IMG/VR virus record: IMGVR_UViG_3300025759_000451 | Location: 1 to 30,005 of that record | Source: a virus | DNA length: 30,005 bases | Reading direction: 5' to 3' (one strand) | In this document: positions 7,792 through 14,444 of the stretch, piece by piece | Numbering within the stretch: the stretch's first letter is position 1 | Layout of the letters: every line of letters begins with the position of its first letter | Made by a program: the position numbers and the translations under genes | The notes under the pieces: model-generated | What the model was told of the DNA's origin: nothing | What the model saw: the letters and a program-made list of their open reading frames with translations, nothing else | Database searches by the model: none

Positions 7792-8310
7792 ATGACAGAT
7801 AAAATAAAATTTGAATTAATATGTGACCTTACTACAGACATAGTAGGGTTACATAAAGGGGCATTGTCTAATAAAACAAGAAAGCAAACAATACATATAC
7901 CTAGAATGGTTGCTTCAGTTGTTGCTAGACTAATAAATGATATACACCCAACAATTATAGCTGATGTTTTAGAAAGAGATAGAACATCTGTATTACATTA
8001 TGAAAAGTCTCATAAACATAATTATGCTTCATTTCCTAAATATAGAGATATATTTAATTTAATATATAATTCTTATATTCTTATACAAAAAAGCAAAAAA
8101 GTATTTCATAATAATGATTTATTAAGAATGTTTTTAGTTAAATCAGGCATTAAAATAACACCTAAAAAACCTCAAGTTAAAATAAAAGTCAAAAGTGGAA
8201 AGTCAAAATATATAGTTAATACAAATTATTTTGATTTTTCTAATAATGTTGATATAATAAAAGATGTTTTAAAAGATTATGAATATTCTATAGAAATTAT
8301 AACAGTATGA
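7792..8310 (+). CDS. DnaA domain IV-like DNA-binding protein
   Basis: Residues about 30-75 resemble the C-terminal DNA-binding domain of DnaA. There is a basic start (SNKTRKQTIHIPRMVA), a helix-turn-helix, then RDRTSVLHYEKSHKH, matching the DnaA signature in which RDHTTV contacts the DnaA box. The ATPase domain of DnaA is absent. The C-terminal half is basic (KPQVKIKVKSGKSKY) and unassigned. Such a protein could bind the phage origin, help load host DnaB, or regulate early genes. It overlaps the next gene, also an initiator-like protein, by four bases, which strengthens the replication role. Confidence 0.65.
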   Translation: MTDKIKFELICDLTTDIVGLHKGALSNKTRKQTIHIPRMVASVVARLINDIHPTIIADVLERDRTSVLHYEKSHKHNYASFPKYRDIFNLIYNSYILIQKSKKVFHNNDLLRMFLVKSGIKITPKKPQVKIKVKSGKSKYIVNTNYFDFSNNVDIIKDVLKDYEYSIEIITV

Positions 8311-8927
8311 AAGATAAACCAAATTATTATGCAGTTTTAACAGCAGAAGTTAGATATAATAAATATTTAACACCAAATGCTAAATTATTATTTGCTGAAA
8401 TTACTGCCTTATGTAATATGAATGGACAATGTTTTGCTACTAATAATTATTTTGCTAAATTATATGGTAAATCTAAGACAAGTATATCTAAGTGGATAAG
8501 TCAATTAGCTACGTTTGGATATATAACAATAGAATATACATTCAAAGAAGGTAGTAAAGAAATTGATAAGAGGTATTTAAGAATAGTTAATGGAGGTATT
8601 AAAGAAAACTTAAAGGGGGGTATTAAAGAAAACTTAAAAGATAATACTACAAGTAATAATACTAATATTATATATAATAATAATATACGCTTTAAAAAAC
8701 CATTAATATTTGAAATTAAGGAATATTGTTTAGAAAGAAATAATAATATAGATGCAGAATCTTTTTATGATTTTTATGAATCTAAAAATTGGTTTGTAGG
8801 TAAAAATAAAATGAAAGATTGGAAAGCTTGTATAAGAACTTGGGAACGAAGAAATAAGCCAAAAACAAGTACAAGCAAATTAGATGCTCAAATTAGTGAA
8901 TGGCAAAAAGCAAAAAATTTATTATGA
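8307..8927 (+). CDS. Winged-helix replication initiator / replisome organizer
   Basis: The N-terminal part (1-95) looks like the HTH domain of phage initiators: YYAVLTAEVRYNKYLTPNAK, then CFATNNYFAKLYGKSKTSIS as the recognition helix region. A linker at 96-111 consists of two copies of GGIKENLK. The C-terminal domain contains SFYDFYESKNWFVGKNKMKD followed by W.ACIRTWERR, a pattern shared by replisome-organizer proteins that recruit helicase. In lambda O and similar proteins the origin lies within the gene; here a direct-repeat array and an AT-rich stretch lie at the same place. Role inferred: binds the origin and loads the host helicase. Confidence 0.72.
   Translation: MKDKPNYYAVLTAEVRYNKYLTPNAKLLFAEITALCNMNGQCFATNNYFAKLYGKSKTSISKWISQLATFGYITIEYTFKEGSKEIDKRYLRIVNGGIKENLKGGIKENLKDNTTSNNTNIIYNNNIRFKKPLIFEIKEYCLERNNNIDAESFYDFYESKNWFVGKNKMKDWKACIRTWERRNKPKTSTSKLDAQISEWQKAKNLL
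8550..8690 (+). repeat. Candidate replication origin: iteron-like repeats plus AT-rich stretch
   Basis: Two identical 20-base copies of GGTATTAAAGAAAACTTAAA start at 8595 and 8619. Two weaker copies start upstream at 8550 (GGTAGTAAAGAAATTGATAA) and 8572 (GGTATTTAAGAATAGTTAAT), giving spacings of 22, 23 and 24 bases. Immediately downstream, 8640-8690 is almost purely A and T. Repeats next to an AT-rich unwinding region inside an initiator gene match the design of lambdoid origins. The repeats also encode GGIKENLK twice, so a protein-level repeat is the competing explanation. Confidence 0.5.
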
Positions 8928-9112
8928 TAAAAGAATATAAACAAATGATGTATTTAGAAAATTTACATAAAAAAAATACAATAGATTTAGATAAATATTT
9001 TAAATATAGTGGTAAAATAGAAGTAGGTAAAAAATTCAAAGAGCCTAAAGGAGACTATGTATATAAACATAGGATTATAATTAATAATGATATGAGTAAA
9101 TATAAATTTTAA
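8924..9112 (+). CDS. Hypothetical protein in an AT-rich patch (62 residues)
   Basis: ATG 8924 overlaps the initiator stop (ATGA), so it is preferred to the in-frame upstream codon at 8900. The product is basic and Lys/Tyr/Ile-rich (MIKEYKQMMYLENLHKKN). No domain recognised. The codons are even more A-rich than those of the neighbours, and the next two genes look alike, so 8924-9626 may be a small insertion of foreign genes. Confidence 0.5.
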   Translation: MIKEYKQMMYLENLHKKNTIDLDKYFKYSGKIEVGKKFKEPKGDYVYKHRIIINNDMSKYKF

Positions 9113-9113
9113 T

Positions 9114-9395
9114 ATGGATAAAATAGATAAAGGAGAAATAATATATGGTAATTTAAAAATAAGCTATCAAAAAAATAATAGAAATTATATAAAAGATTTA
9201 AATGAAATAGTTTTTTCAAAAAAATATAATGATGAATTATTTCCAATATTGGATAGTAAATTATATTCTGTAATTTTAAGGAAATTAGAAAAAAACATAT
9301 ATCATCATCATTTATTAAAAAATATTAAAGTTTTAGATTTAAAAATTATAGCAAGAACAGGTTATATAGATAAAAAATATTATGTTGAAATATAA
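9114..9395 (+). CDS. Hypothetical protein in an AT-rich patch (93 residues)
   Basis: No family recognised. The product is basic, Lys- and Ile-rich, with HHHLLKNIKVLDLKIIA near the C-terminus. It starts one base after the preceding stop and has no membrane or signal segment. The position between two small AT-rich genes, the second an HNH nuclease, suggests a mobile accessory patch. A role as a partner of the HNH protein is possible but not shown. Confidence 0.5.
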   Translation: MDKIDKGEIIYGNLKISYQKNNRNYIKDLNEIVFSKKYNDELFPILDSKLYSVILRKLEKNIYHHHLLKNIKVLDLKIIARTGYIDKKYYVEI

Positions 9396-9404
9396 ATTTA
9401 AAAA

Positions 9405-9626
9405 ATGAATTATAGAAAATTATATAAAGACAATATAGGAAAAATACCTAAAAATTGGGATATTCATCATATAGATTTTAATCACGATAATAATGATTTA
9501 AATAATTTAATTGCAGTTCCAAAAATTGTACATACTATTATACATCAAACAGGATATTTAGATAAAGAAGAAATAGAAAATTTAATTCAAATATATAATG
9601 AAAACATTACAAGAGGAAAACATTAA
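9405..9626 (+). CDS. Small HNH endonuclease
   Basis: The 73-residue protein contains IPKNWDIHHIDFNHDNNDLN followed by NLIAVP and IVHTIIH. This is the HNH motif with H21-H22, Asn33/34 and H43/H47, arranged as in homing-type HNH nucleases (W.IHHID.N..NN...NL......H). It would nick or cut double-stranded DNA using a metal ion. It is shorter than most, consisting of little more than the catalytic beta-beta-alpha metal fold, and has no visible DNA-recognition domain. It may be a free-standing homing enzyme inserted into the early region. Its 3' end overlaps the next gene by 29 bases. Confidence 0.75.
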   Translation: MNYRKLYKDNIGKIPKNWDIHHIDFNHDNNDLNNLIAVPKIVHTIIHQTGYLDKEEIENLIQIYNENITRGKH

Positions 9627-9960
9627 ACAATTAACAGAAAGTTTATTAGATTTAATTGCTAAGACATCTGTAGAATTAGGACATAGAGCAGATGCACAGA
9701 CAATGGCTTCTTTGGCTAAAATATTAGCTGAAGATTTACAAAAAGAAAATAGGTTTAGAAGAATGTATTTAAATCAAATTATTGATTCTTTTTATATGGG
9801 GGTTCGTTATAGTGATTTTGAACCATTTTTAAATATCAGAACATTTTATCGTTGGATATTACAGCATAAAAAAAGAATATCAGATGCAATTTATAGGACT
9901 GAAACTTTGAAGCAGAAGAATGTAGAATTTTATCAACCACAATTAAAACAAATAAAATGA
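9598..9960 (+). CDS. Hypothetical early protein, possibly replication-associated (120 residues)
   Basis: The protein looks helical. Its second half holds LQKENRFRRMYLNQIIDSF and NIRTFYRWILQHKKRISDA, a basic region that might bind nucleic acid. I recall similar proteins in flavobacterial phage replication regions but know no function. ATG 9598 overlaps the HNH gene by 29 bases; no later start fits better because MKTLQEENIKQLTE reads as a natural start. The stop overlaps the next start (ATGA at 9957). Confidence 0.55.
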   Translation: MKTLQEENIKQLTESLLDLIAKTSVELGHRADAQTMASLAKILAEDLQKENRFRRMYLNQIIDSFYMGVRYSDFEPFLNIRTFYRWILQHKKRISDAIYRTETLKQKNVEFYQPQLKQIK

Positions 9961-10235
9961 AAACAATCAGAATAACTAGAGATGAAATAAAAACTCAAAA
10001 AGATGCTATATTATGGCATTTAAAAACTTATGGTAATATAACAAGTTGGGAGGCAATTAAAGAATATGGTGCTACACGATTATCAGGTATAATATTTGAT
10101 TTAAAAGATGAAGGTTATCCAATAGAAACTAATTTGATAGAATGGAAAACTAGATTTGGAAGAATTACGAATATAGCTAGGTATCAATATTATAAACCTA
10201 TACCAAAAGATGAACAAATGATTATATGGGGGTAA
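9957..10235 (+). CDS. Helix-turn-helix (winged helix) protein
   Basis: The first 60 residues fit a small winged-helix domain of the HTH_39 type seen in phages: KTQKDAILWHLKTYGNITSW, then EAIKEYGATRLSGIIFDLK and a beta wing. Such proteins bind DNA, but whether this one regulates transcription or acts in replication is not known. It is 92 residues and consists almost only of this domain. Its ends overlap both neighbouring genes, so it is transcribed with NinG. Confidence 0.65.
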   Translation: MKTIRITRDEIKTQKDAILWHLKTYGNITSWEAIKEYGATRLSGIIFDLKDEGYPIETNLIEWKTRFGRITNIARYQYYKPIPKDEQMIIWG

Positions 10236-10639
10236 AAAAACCAATAAGTAAACTAAAAAAAGAATTAGATAAATGGTTTAGTTTATATATAAGATTAAAA
10301 GATAGTGATGATAATGGTATGGTAAAATGTTATACATCAGGTAGGAAATATCATTATAAGCAAATCCATGCAGGCCATTTTATGAGTAGACGTCATTTAT
10401 CGACACGTTGGTTAGAAAAAAATGTTAAGCCCCAATCAGCAGCAGATAATTTATTTGGACAAGGAGAACAATATAAGTTTGGATTGCAATTAGATAATGA
10501 ATATGGTGTAGGTACTGCTGAAGAATTACAATTTATAGCAAGACAGACTTATAAAATTACTAGAGTAGATTATATAGAAAAAATAAGTTATTATAAAGAA
10601 CTTGTTAAAAACTTAAAAAAAGAAAAAAATCTAGAATAA
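10226..10639 (+). CDS. ninG: NinG/Rap-like recombination nuclease with altered Cys sites
   Basis: The 137-residue protein fits the NinG family (lambda Rap), which cuts branched DNA at recombination intermediates. Recognisable parts are CYTSGR (35-40), HAGHFMSRRHLSTRW (48-62), NVKPQ (66-70) and GQGEQYKFGLQLD (78-90). In the usual family the Cys pairs CxTCG and QCxxCN bind zinc. Here they read C-Y-T-S-G and Q-S-A-A-D-N, so three of four Cys are absent. I think Bacteroidetes phages include such CYTSG-type members, so the protein may still work. It starts within the HTH gene (overlap 10 bases). Confidence 0.75.
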   Translation: MGVKKPISKLKKELDKWFSLYIRLKDSDDNGMVKCYTSGRKYHYKQIHAGHFMSRRHLSTRWLEKNVKPQSAADNLFGQGEQYKFGLQLDNEYGVGTAEELQFIARQTYKITRVDYIEKISYYKELVKNLKKEKNLE

Positions 10640-10648
10640 TATATTTTA

Positions 10649-10656
10649 TATATTTG
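10649..10656 (+). promoter_or_regulatory. Possible -7 box before the sigma-like gene pair
   Basis: TATATTTG matches TAnnTTTG, in the 21-base gap after ninG. No -33 TTG is visible and the ATG of the next gene is only five bases downstream, so a transcript would be leaderless or use the second Met (10688). A perfect 12-base palindrome, TATTTGCAAATA, lies at 10674-10685. In DNA this AT-rich a chance match is quite likely. Confidence 0.25.
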
Positions 10657-10660
10657 GGTA

Positions 10661-11023
10661 ATGACAAAACCCATATTTGCAAATACTATGCATCAAATAA
10701 TTATAAATGATTATTTGAAGTTAATGCTATCGTTTGTTAAAGAGATTTCATCTGAAACAAAATACGAAAATTTTAAAGAAGTTTTAGAATTAATTATAGA
10801 ATATCATAATAGTTATGGTAAAGATGTTTCTGTAATATCAGGTAATTGGAATGATTGGTTGATGATTATACCTATAAATACATCAGTAATGGTAAATGGT
10901 TTTTTTGCAGGTATACAAACAAAAAGAAATTTAGAATCTATAAGAGCATATAAATTGTTGTTAGACAATGCTTTAGAAATGTTGGTTAGAGATTTAAGAG
11001 ATATAGAAAAAAATAATGAATAA
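10661..11023 (+). CDS. Hypothetical protein preceding the sigma-like gene (120 residues)
   Basis: No family recognised. It appears largely helical (FKEVLELIIEYHNSYG, IRAYKLLLDNALEMLVRDL) with a short hydrophobic middle (WLMIIPINTSVMVNGFFAG) that seems too polar for a membrane span. It overlaps the sigma-like gene by eight bases, so they are translationally coupled; an anti-sigma or accessory role would fit that position but has no sequence support. Met10 is an alternative start. Confidence 0.55.
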   Translation: MTKPIFANTMHQIIINDYLKLMLSFVKEISSETKYENFKEVLELIIEYHNSYGKDVSVISGNWNDWLMIIPINTSVMVNGFFAGIQTKRNLESIRAYKLLLDNALEMLVRDLRDIEKNNE

Positions 11024-11567
11024 AATATATCAAGAAGTAGCTAATTGTAGAAAAACATTTGTAGAAATGTCTTATACTTTTAGTCTTGATGAAAATGAAA
11101 TTAATGAAGTTGTTCAAGAATTAATGTTATATTTTATGCAAATGAATCCTGATACTTTAAAATCTATATATGAAAAAGATGGTAAGAAAGGTATTTTATC
11201 TTATGGAGCAGTGGTTTTAAGGAGAAGCTTTACAAGCCCTAGGAGTCCTTATTATTATAAGTACAAGAAGTATTATACTAATTTAGATAGTTATTCCAGT
11301 ACTATAACTTATGAGGTAAAAAGTATAAATGAAAAGAATTTATATAATATACCAAACCCTGAAGAATATAAACAATGGCAAAAGTTAGAACAAATAGATA
11401 AAGCATTAGATAATTTCTATTGGTATGATAGAGATGTATTTAAACTTTATTATTATGAAGGCAATACATTAAGTGGATTAGCAAAAAAAACAGGTATAAG
11501 CAGAAACAGTTTATTTTCCACTATTGACAAAGTAAGAGAACAATTAAAAGAGCTTTTAGATGAATAA
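11016..11567 (+). CDS. Sigma-70-like RNA polymerase sigma factor (phage-encoded)
   Basis: Residues about 128-180 resemble sigma region 4: ALDNFYWYDRDVFKLYYYEG, then NTLSGLAKKTGISRNSLFST, a helix-turn-helix, and IDKVREQLKELL. The N-terminal part (ENEINEVVQELMLYFMQ) could correspond to a shortened region 2, with a basic Tyr/Lys-rich stretch (YYYKYKKYY) between. At 183 residues it is the size of small group 4 (ECF-like) sigma factors. Such a protein would redirect host RNA polymerase to phage promoters. It lies at the end of the early block, just before the first of five copies of an unusual promoter-like motif, which makes it the best candidate to activate late genes. A sigma-like regulator without polymerase binding cannot be excluded. 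Confidence 0.68.
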   Translation: MNKIYQEVANCRKTFVEMSYTFSLDENEINEVVQELMLYFMQMNPDTLKSIYEKDGKKGILSYGAVVLRRSFTSPRSPYYYKYKKYYTNLDSYSSTITYEVKSINEKNLYNIPNPEEYKQWQKLEQIDKALDNFYWYDRDVFKLYYYEGNTLSGLAKKTGISRNSLFSTIDKVREQLKELLDE

Positions 11568-11958
11568 ATTTTTCGTATCTGATGAAGTTTATAATGATAG
11601 ATTAAACATCTGTAAAAGTTGTGATTATTATTTTAAACCAACAGGAAGTTGCAAAGTTTGTTTGTGTTTTATGTCGATCAAAGCTAGAATTAGTTTAATG
11701 GAATGCCCACAGAAGTATTGGTTAAAGACAAAGGAAATAGAACAACCTGAAGGTATTCCTGATGAATTAATACAAGAGGTAATAGTATTATGGGAAGATA
11801 TTAAAACAGGAATAGCTAAAAACCAAGCAGCTAAAAAAAGAATGATAACATTATTTAACACAATTTATAATACAAATTATGACACAGGCACAAGTTGCGG
11901 CACCTGTTTGAATGATTGTTTTAAAGGAATAAAAAATATATATGAAAAATACAAATAA
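11560..11958 (+). CDS. Cys-rich zinc-binding protein
   Basis: The N-terminal 55 residues carry ICKSCDYYF, CKVCLCFM and MECPQKYW. This CxxC...CxxCxC...C pattern, with a Trp after the last Cys-Pro, is a small zinc-binding module I associate with Bacteroidetes phage and mobile-element proteins. A second cluster, CGTCLNDC, lies near the C-terminus (about 114-121). The function is unknown; DNA or protein binding is likely. It overlaps the sigma-like gene by eight bases, so it may belong to the same regulatory group. Confidence 0.65.
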   Translation: MNKFFVSDEVYNDRLNICKSCDYYFKPTGSCKVCLCFMSIKARISLMECPQKYWLKTKEIEQPEGIPDELIQEVIVLWEDIKTGIAKNQAAKKRMITLFNTIYNTNYDTGTSCGTCLNDCFKGIKNIYEKYK

Positions 11959-12208
11959 AATACCTAATTATTATATAGGAAAATACTATAAATATGAAGC
12001 AAGAAAAGTAATTGCTGATTGGGAATTGAGTTACAATGTAGGTAATTCTGTTACCTATCTCTTAAGGTGTGGAAAAAAAACAGAAAAGGGAATGAGCAAT
12101 ATGGATAAACATATAGAAGATATAAAAAAAGCTATACACCATTTAGAATTTGAATTAGAAGAATTAGAGAAAAAGAAATTAAGTCAAGTTAGATTAAACC
12201 ATATTTAA
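11942..12208 (+). CDS. DUF3310-like protein
   Basis: The 88-residue protein fits DUF3310 (related to T7 gp1.7-type proteins): PNYYIGKYYKYEARKVIADW, then LSYNVGNSVTYLLRCGKKTEK and the helix DIKKAIHHLEFELEEL. The core pattern is Y..GNSV.YLLR...K......DI.KA..HL. T7 gp1.7 is a nucleotide kinase; for the wider family the activity is not settled, so nucleotide metabolism is only inferred. It is the last gene before a strong hairpin. Confidence 0.72.
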   Translation: MKNTNKIPNYYIGKYYKYEARKVIADWELSYNVGNSVTYLLRCGKKTEKGMSNMDKHIEDIKKAIHHLEFELEELEKKKLSQVRLNHI

Positions 12209-12268
12209 AGGAGAGTAGGCATATTGCCAAAATAATATATTAAATGTTTTTATGCTCTCCTTTATTTT
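12207..12268 (+). terminator. Hairpin, likely terminator at the end of the early block
   Basis: AAAGGAGAG (12207-12215) pairs perfectly with CTCTCCTTT (12255-12263), followed by ATTTT. The loop is long (39 bases) and contains a second small hairpin, GGCA-TAT-TGCC (12218-12228). The first arm overlaps the DUF3310 stop codon. A long structured loop is unusual for a simple terminator, so it may be a processed RNA end or leaky attenuator. Confidence 0.55.
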
Positions 12269-12280
12269 AAAACAAAAATT

Positions 12281-12511
12281 ATGTTAAACTATGTATGTAA
12301 TGTTTGTGGTAACACGAGACAATTAGCAAAAGCAACATTAGAAGTTGTTGATGGTAAAGTAAGAACAAGGGAAGCATTATGTGAATGTGGTGCTTATATG
12401 CAAGAAGAATCTAAAGAATTCGGTGGCTTTCCTAATATAAAAAGAACAGAGCCAACATTATCAAATAGAAAAGATAAGTTATGGGGTGGAGTGAAAGACA
12501 GATTAAAATAA
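12281..12511 (+). CDS. Zinc-ribbon-like small protein
   Basis: The 76-residue protein has YVCNVCGNTRQLAKATLEVV, then TREALCECGAYM, giving CxxC and CxC zinc ligands as in a zinc ribbon, and a C-terminus KRTEPTLSNRKDKLW. Similar proteins occur just upstream of ParB-like and terminase genes in flavobacterial phages, to my knowledge without known function. It lies between the hairpin and the first late-promoter motif; its own promoter is not evident, so it probably depends on readthrough. Its stop overlaps the upstream element of that motif. Confidence 0.6.
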   Translation: MLNYVCNVCGNTRQLAKATLEVVDGKVRTREALCECGAYMQEESKEFGGFPNIKRTEPTLSNRKDKLWGGVKDRLK

Positions 12512-12536
12512 ATTAAATAAAATTCTATTATATTAT
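12505..12536 (+). promoter_or_regulatory. Late promoter motif copy 1 (before ParB-like gene)
   Basis: AAAATAAA (12505-12512), 12 bases, then CTATTATAT starting at 12525; the ATG follows at 12537, 12 bases from that C. The upstream element is the second weakest match to CAAACAAA (6 of 8), while the downstream element is exact through CTATTATAT. It would drive the ParB / ABC-GNAT / terminase operon. Confidence 0.6.
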
Positions 12537-13046
12537 ATGAAGTTAAAAATCAATGAGTTAAAACCTAATCTTGATAATCCAAGAATAATAAAAGACGATA
12601 AGTTTAAGAAACTTGTTCAATCTATAAAAGATTTTCCTGAAATGTTAGAATTAAGACCAATAGTTGTTGATGAAAATATGACTATTCTTGGTGGTAATAT
12701 GCGACATAAAGCTTGCATTGAAGCAGGTTTAAAAGAAGTTCATGTTAAAATAGCTAAAGGTTTAACAGAAGAACAGAAGAAAGAATTTATAGTAAAAGAC
12801 AATGTAGGTTTCGGAGAATGGGAATGGGATATATTAGCTAACGAATGGAATAGCCTAGACTTATCAGAATGGGGGTTAGATGTATGGCAAAATGAAGATG
12901 ATAAAGAAACACCAATTAAAGATATATCAGATAATATATCAGATGAATTTAGAGTAGAAGTAGAACTAACATCAGAAAGAGAACAAGAAGCATTGTTTAA
13001 TGATTTAACTAAAAAAGGATATAAATGCCGAATTTTAACATTTTAA
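12537..13046 (+). CDS. ParB-like (ParB/Srx) domain protein
   Basis: Residues 1-75 form a ParB N-terminal domain: INELKPNLDNPR, then LRPIVVDENMTILGGNMRHK with the GGxMRHKA motif (about 52-59) and VKIAKGLTEEQ. Members bind or hydrolyse nucleotides (CTP in ParB) or cut DNA. The rest (FGEWEWDILANEWNSLDLSE) matches the common extension seen in phage ParB-like proteins that are often fused or linked to DNA methylases; no methylase motifs are present here. The gene directly follows a late-promoter motif with no room for a leader, and overlaps the ABC-GNAT gene by 22 bases. Role inferred: DNA binding or modification linked to packaging. Confidence 0.8.
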   Translation: MKLKINELKPNLDNPRIIKDDKFKKLVQSIKDFPEMLELRPIVVDENMTILGGNMRHKACIEAGLKEVHVKIAKGLTEEQKKEFIVKDNVGFGEWEWDILANEWNSLDLSEWGLDVWQNEDDKETPIKDISDNISDEFRVEVELTSEREQEALFNDLTKKGYKCRILTF

Positions 13047-14104
13047 GGGAAACAAAACCTAAAAAATCTTTTAGAGTATCATCAGTAATGGGTAAGTTTG
13101 ATTTACAAACTGAACATATAAAAGAACATTTTGAAGGTAATATAGATATCGATGATAATTGGCAAATAGGCTTAATAGTTGGTAATAGTGGTACAGGTAA
13201 AACGACTATTGCAAAAGAATTATTTGAAAATGCTTATGTAACTAATTTTAAATATGAAGCAGAAACTATATTAGATGATATGCCTGAACATTCATCTGTC
13301 GATGATATAACTAAAATATTCAATAGCGTTGGTTTTAGTAGTCCACCAAGTTGGTTGAAGCCATATTCAGTATTATCTAATGGACAAAAGATGAGGGTTG
13401 ATTTAGCCAATGCTTTATTAAGAGAAGATGAATTAATAGTATTTGATGAATTTACATCAGTTGTTGATAGAAATGTAGCTAAAATAGGCTCTTATGCTAT
13501 GCAAAAGGCTGTACGTAAATCTGATAAGAAGTTTATAGCTGTAACTTGTCATCATGATGTTCAGGATTGGTTGCTTCCTGATTGGGTATTTAATACCGAT
13601 AGTATGACCTTTCAAAAACTTGAAGGGCAAAAAAAAAATAGACCAAAAGTTAGATTTGAAATATTCCAAACAAGAGATAAGTCAATATGGAAGGTGTTTG
13701 CTAAACACCACTATTTAAGTCATACACATAATAATGCTGCACATAGTTATGTAGCTTATGTTAATGAACAAATAGCAGGATATATAAGTATATTACATTT
13801 ACCAAACAAAAAACCTAACTTAAAGAAAGTACATAGATTAGTTATATTGCCTGATTATCAAGGAATAGGAATAGGAGGGAGATTGTTAGACTTTATAGCT
13901 AAGAAATATACAAAAGAAAATTATGTAATGGGAATAACAACATCAGCACCAAGTTTGATATTTTCATTAAAAAGGCATATAGATTGGGTATGTTATTTCT
14001 TTGGTAGGAATACAGGTAAACAAAAGATGGAAGGATTTAATAAAACAAGTACTAAAAATAGAATAACAGCAGCATTTAGATATATTAAAAATGGACAAAA
14101 ATAG
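13025..14104 (+). CDS. ABC-type ATPase fused to GNAT acyltransferase
   Basis: The first about 200 residues are an ABC ATPase: Walker A GNSGTGKTT (53-61), signature LSNGQ (about 117-121), Walker B LIVFDE (about 137-142) and an H-loop TCHHD (about 173-177). There are no membrane segments, so it is not a transporter subunit. The C-terminal domain (about 215-359) is GNAT-like, with KHHYLSHTHNN, a strand LKKVHRLVILP and the acyl-CoA-binding motif QGIGIG (about 279-284). The Mom protein of phage Mu, which modifies adenine, is also GNAT-related; a similar DNA-modifying role is possible because this gene lies between ParB-like and terminase genes under late control. Acylation of a protein is the alternative. 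Confidence 0.8.
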   Translation: MPNFNILRETKPKKSFRVSSVMGKFDLQTEHIKEHFEGNIDIDDNWQIGLIVGNSGTGKTTIAKELFENAYVTNFKYEAETILDDMPEHSSVDDITKIFNSVGFSSPPSWLKPYSVLSNGQKMRVDLANALLREDELIVFDEFTSVVDRNVAKIGSYAMQKAVRKSDKKFIAVTCHHDVQDWLLPDWVFNTDSMTFQKLEGQKKNRPKVRFEIFQTRDKSIWKVFAKHHYLSHTHNNAAHSYVAYVNEQIAGYISILHLPNKKPNLKKVHRLVILPDYQGIGIGGRLLDFIAKKYTKENYVMGITTSAPSLIFSLKRHIDWVCYFFGRNTGKQKMEGFNKTSTKNRITAAFRYIKNGQK

Positions 14105-14444
14105 ACACATAAAAAAAGAAGCAATATTAAAAGCATTAGAAAATAGCTTGGGAGTAGTAACATTAGCTTGTAAACAAGCAGATATACCAAGAAGTACGTA
14201 TTACAAATGGTTAAAAGAAGATAATGAATTTGCTAAGTCAGTAAAAGAAATTGAAAACATAGCATTGGATTTTGCTGAAAGTCAATTACATACACAGATT
14301 AAAGATGGTAGCACATCAGCTACTATATTTTATTTAAAGACTAAAGGTAAGAAAAGAGGTTATATAGAAAGAAGTGAATTAGATTTATCATCAGGAGATG
14401 AGCCTATAAAAATTAATGTAAACATCAAAGGAGTTGAATATTGA
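14091..14444 (+). CDS. terS: Terminase small subunit
   Basis: The 117-residue protein starts with a helix-turn-helix: KKEAILKALENSLGVVTLAC, then KQADIPRSTYYKWLKEDNEF, which fits the DNA-recognition domain of small terminases. The following helix (ALDFAESQLHTQIKDG) and FYLKTKGKKRGY match the oligomerisation region of the phBC6A51-like type. It recognises the packaging site and delivers DNA to the large subunit. It overlaps the ABC-GNAT gene by 14 bases and the large terminase by 11, so the four packaging-region genes form one coupled unit. Confidence 0.82.
   Translation: MDKNRHIKKEAILKALENSLGVVTLACKQADIPRSTYYKWLKEDNEFAKSVKEIENIALDFAESQLHTQIKDGSTSATIFYLKTKGKKRGYIERSELDLSSGDEPIKINVNIKGVEY

Noticed and set aside
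8640-8700. TATTATATATAAT-like match to the late motif downstream of the iterons
   Set aside because: It lacks CTATTATA, the CAAACAAA element at 12 bases and a following start codon. It is explained by the AT-rich stretch in the initiator gene.
10674-10685. Palindrome TATTTGCAAATA as an operator
   Set aside because: It is inside the start of a coding gene and single-copy. Such short palindromes are expected by chance in DNA this AT-rich.
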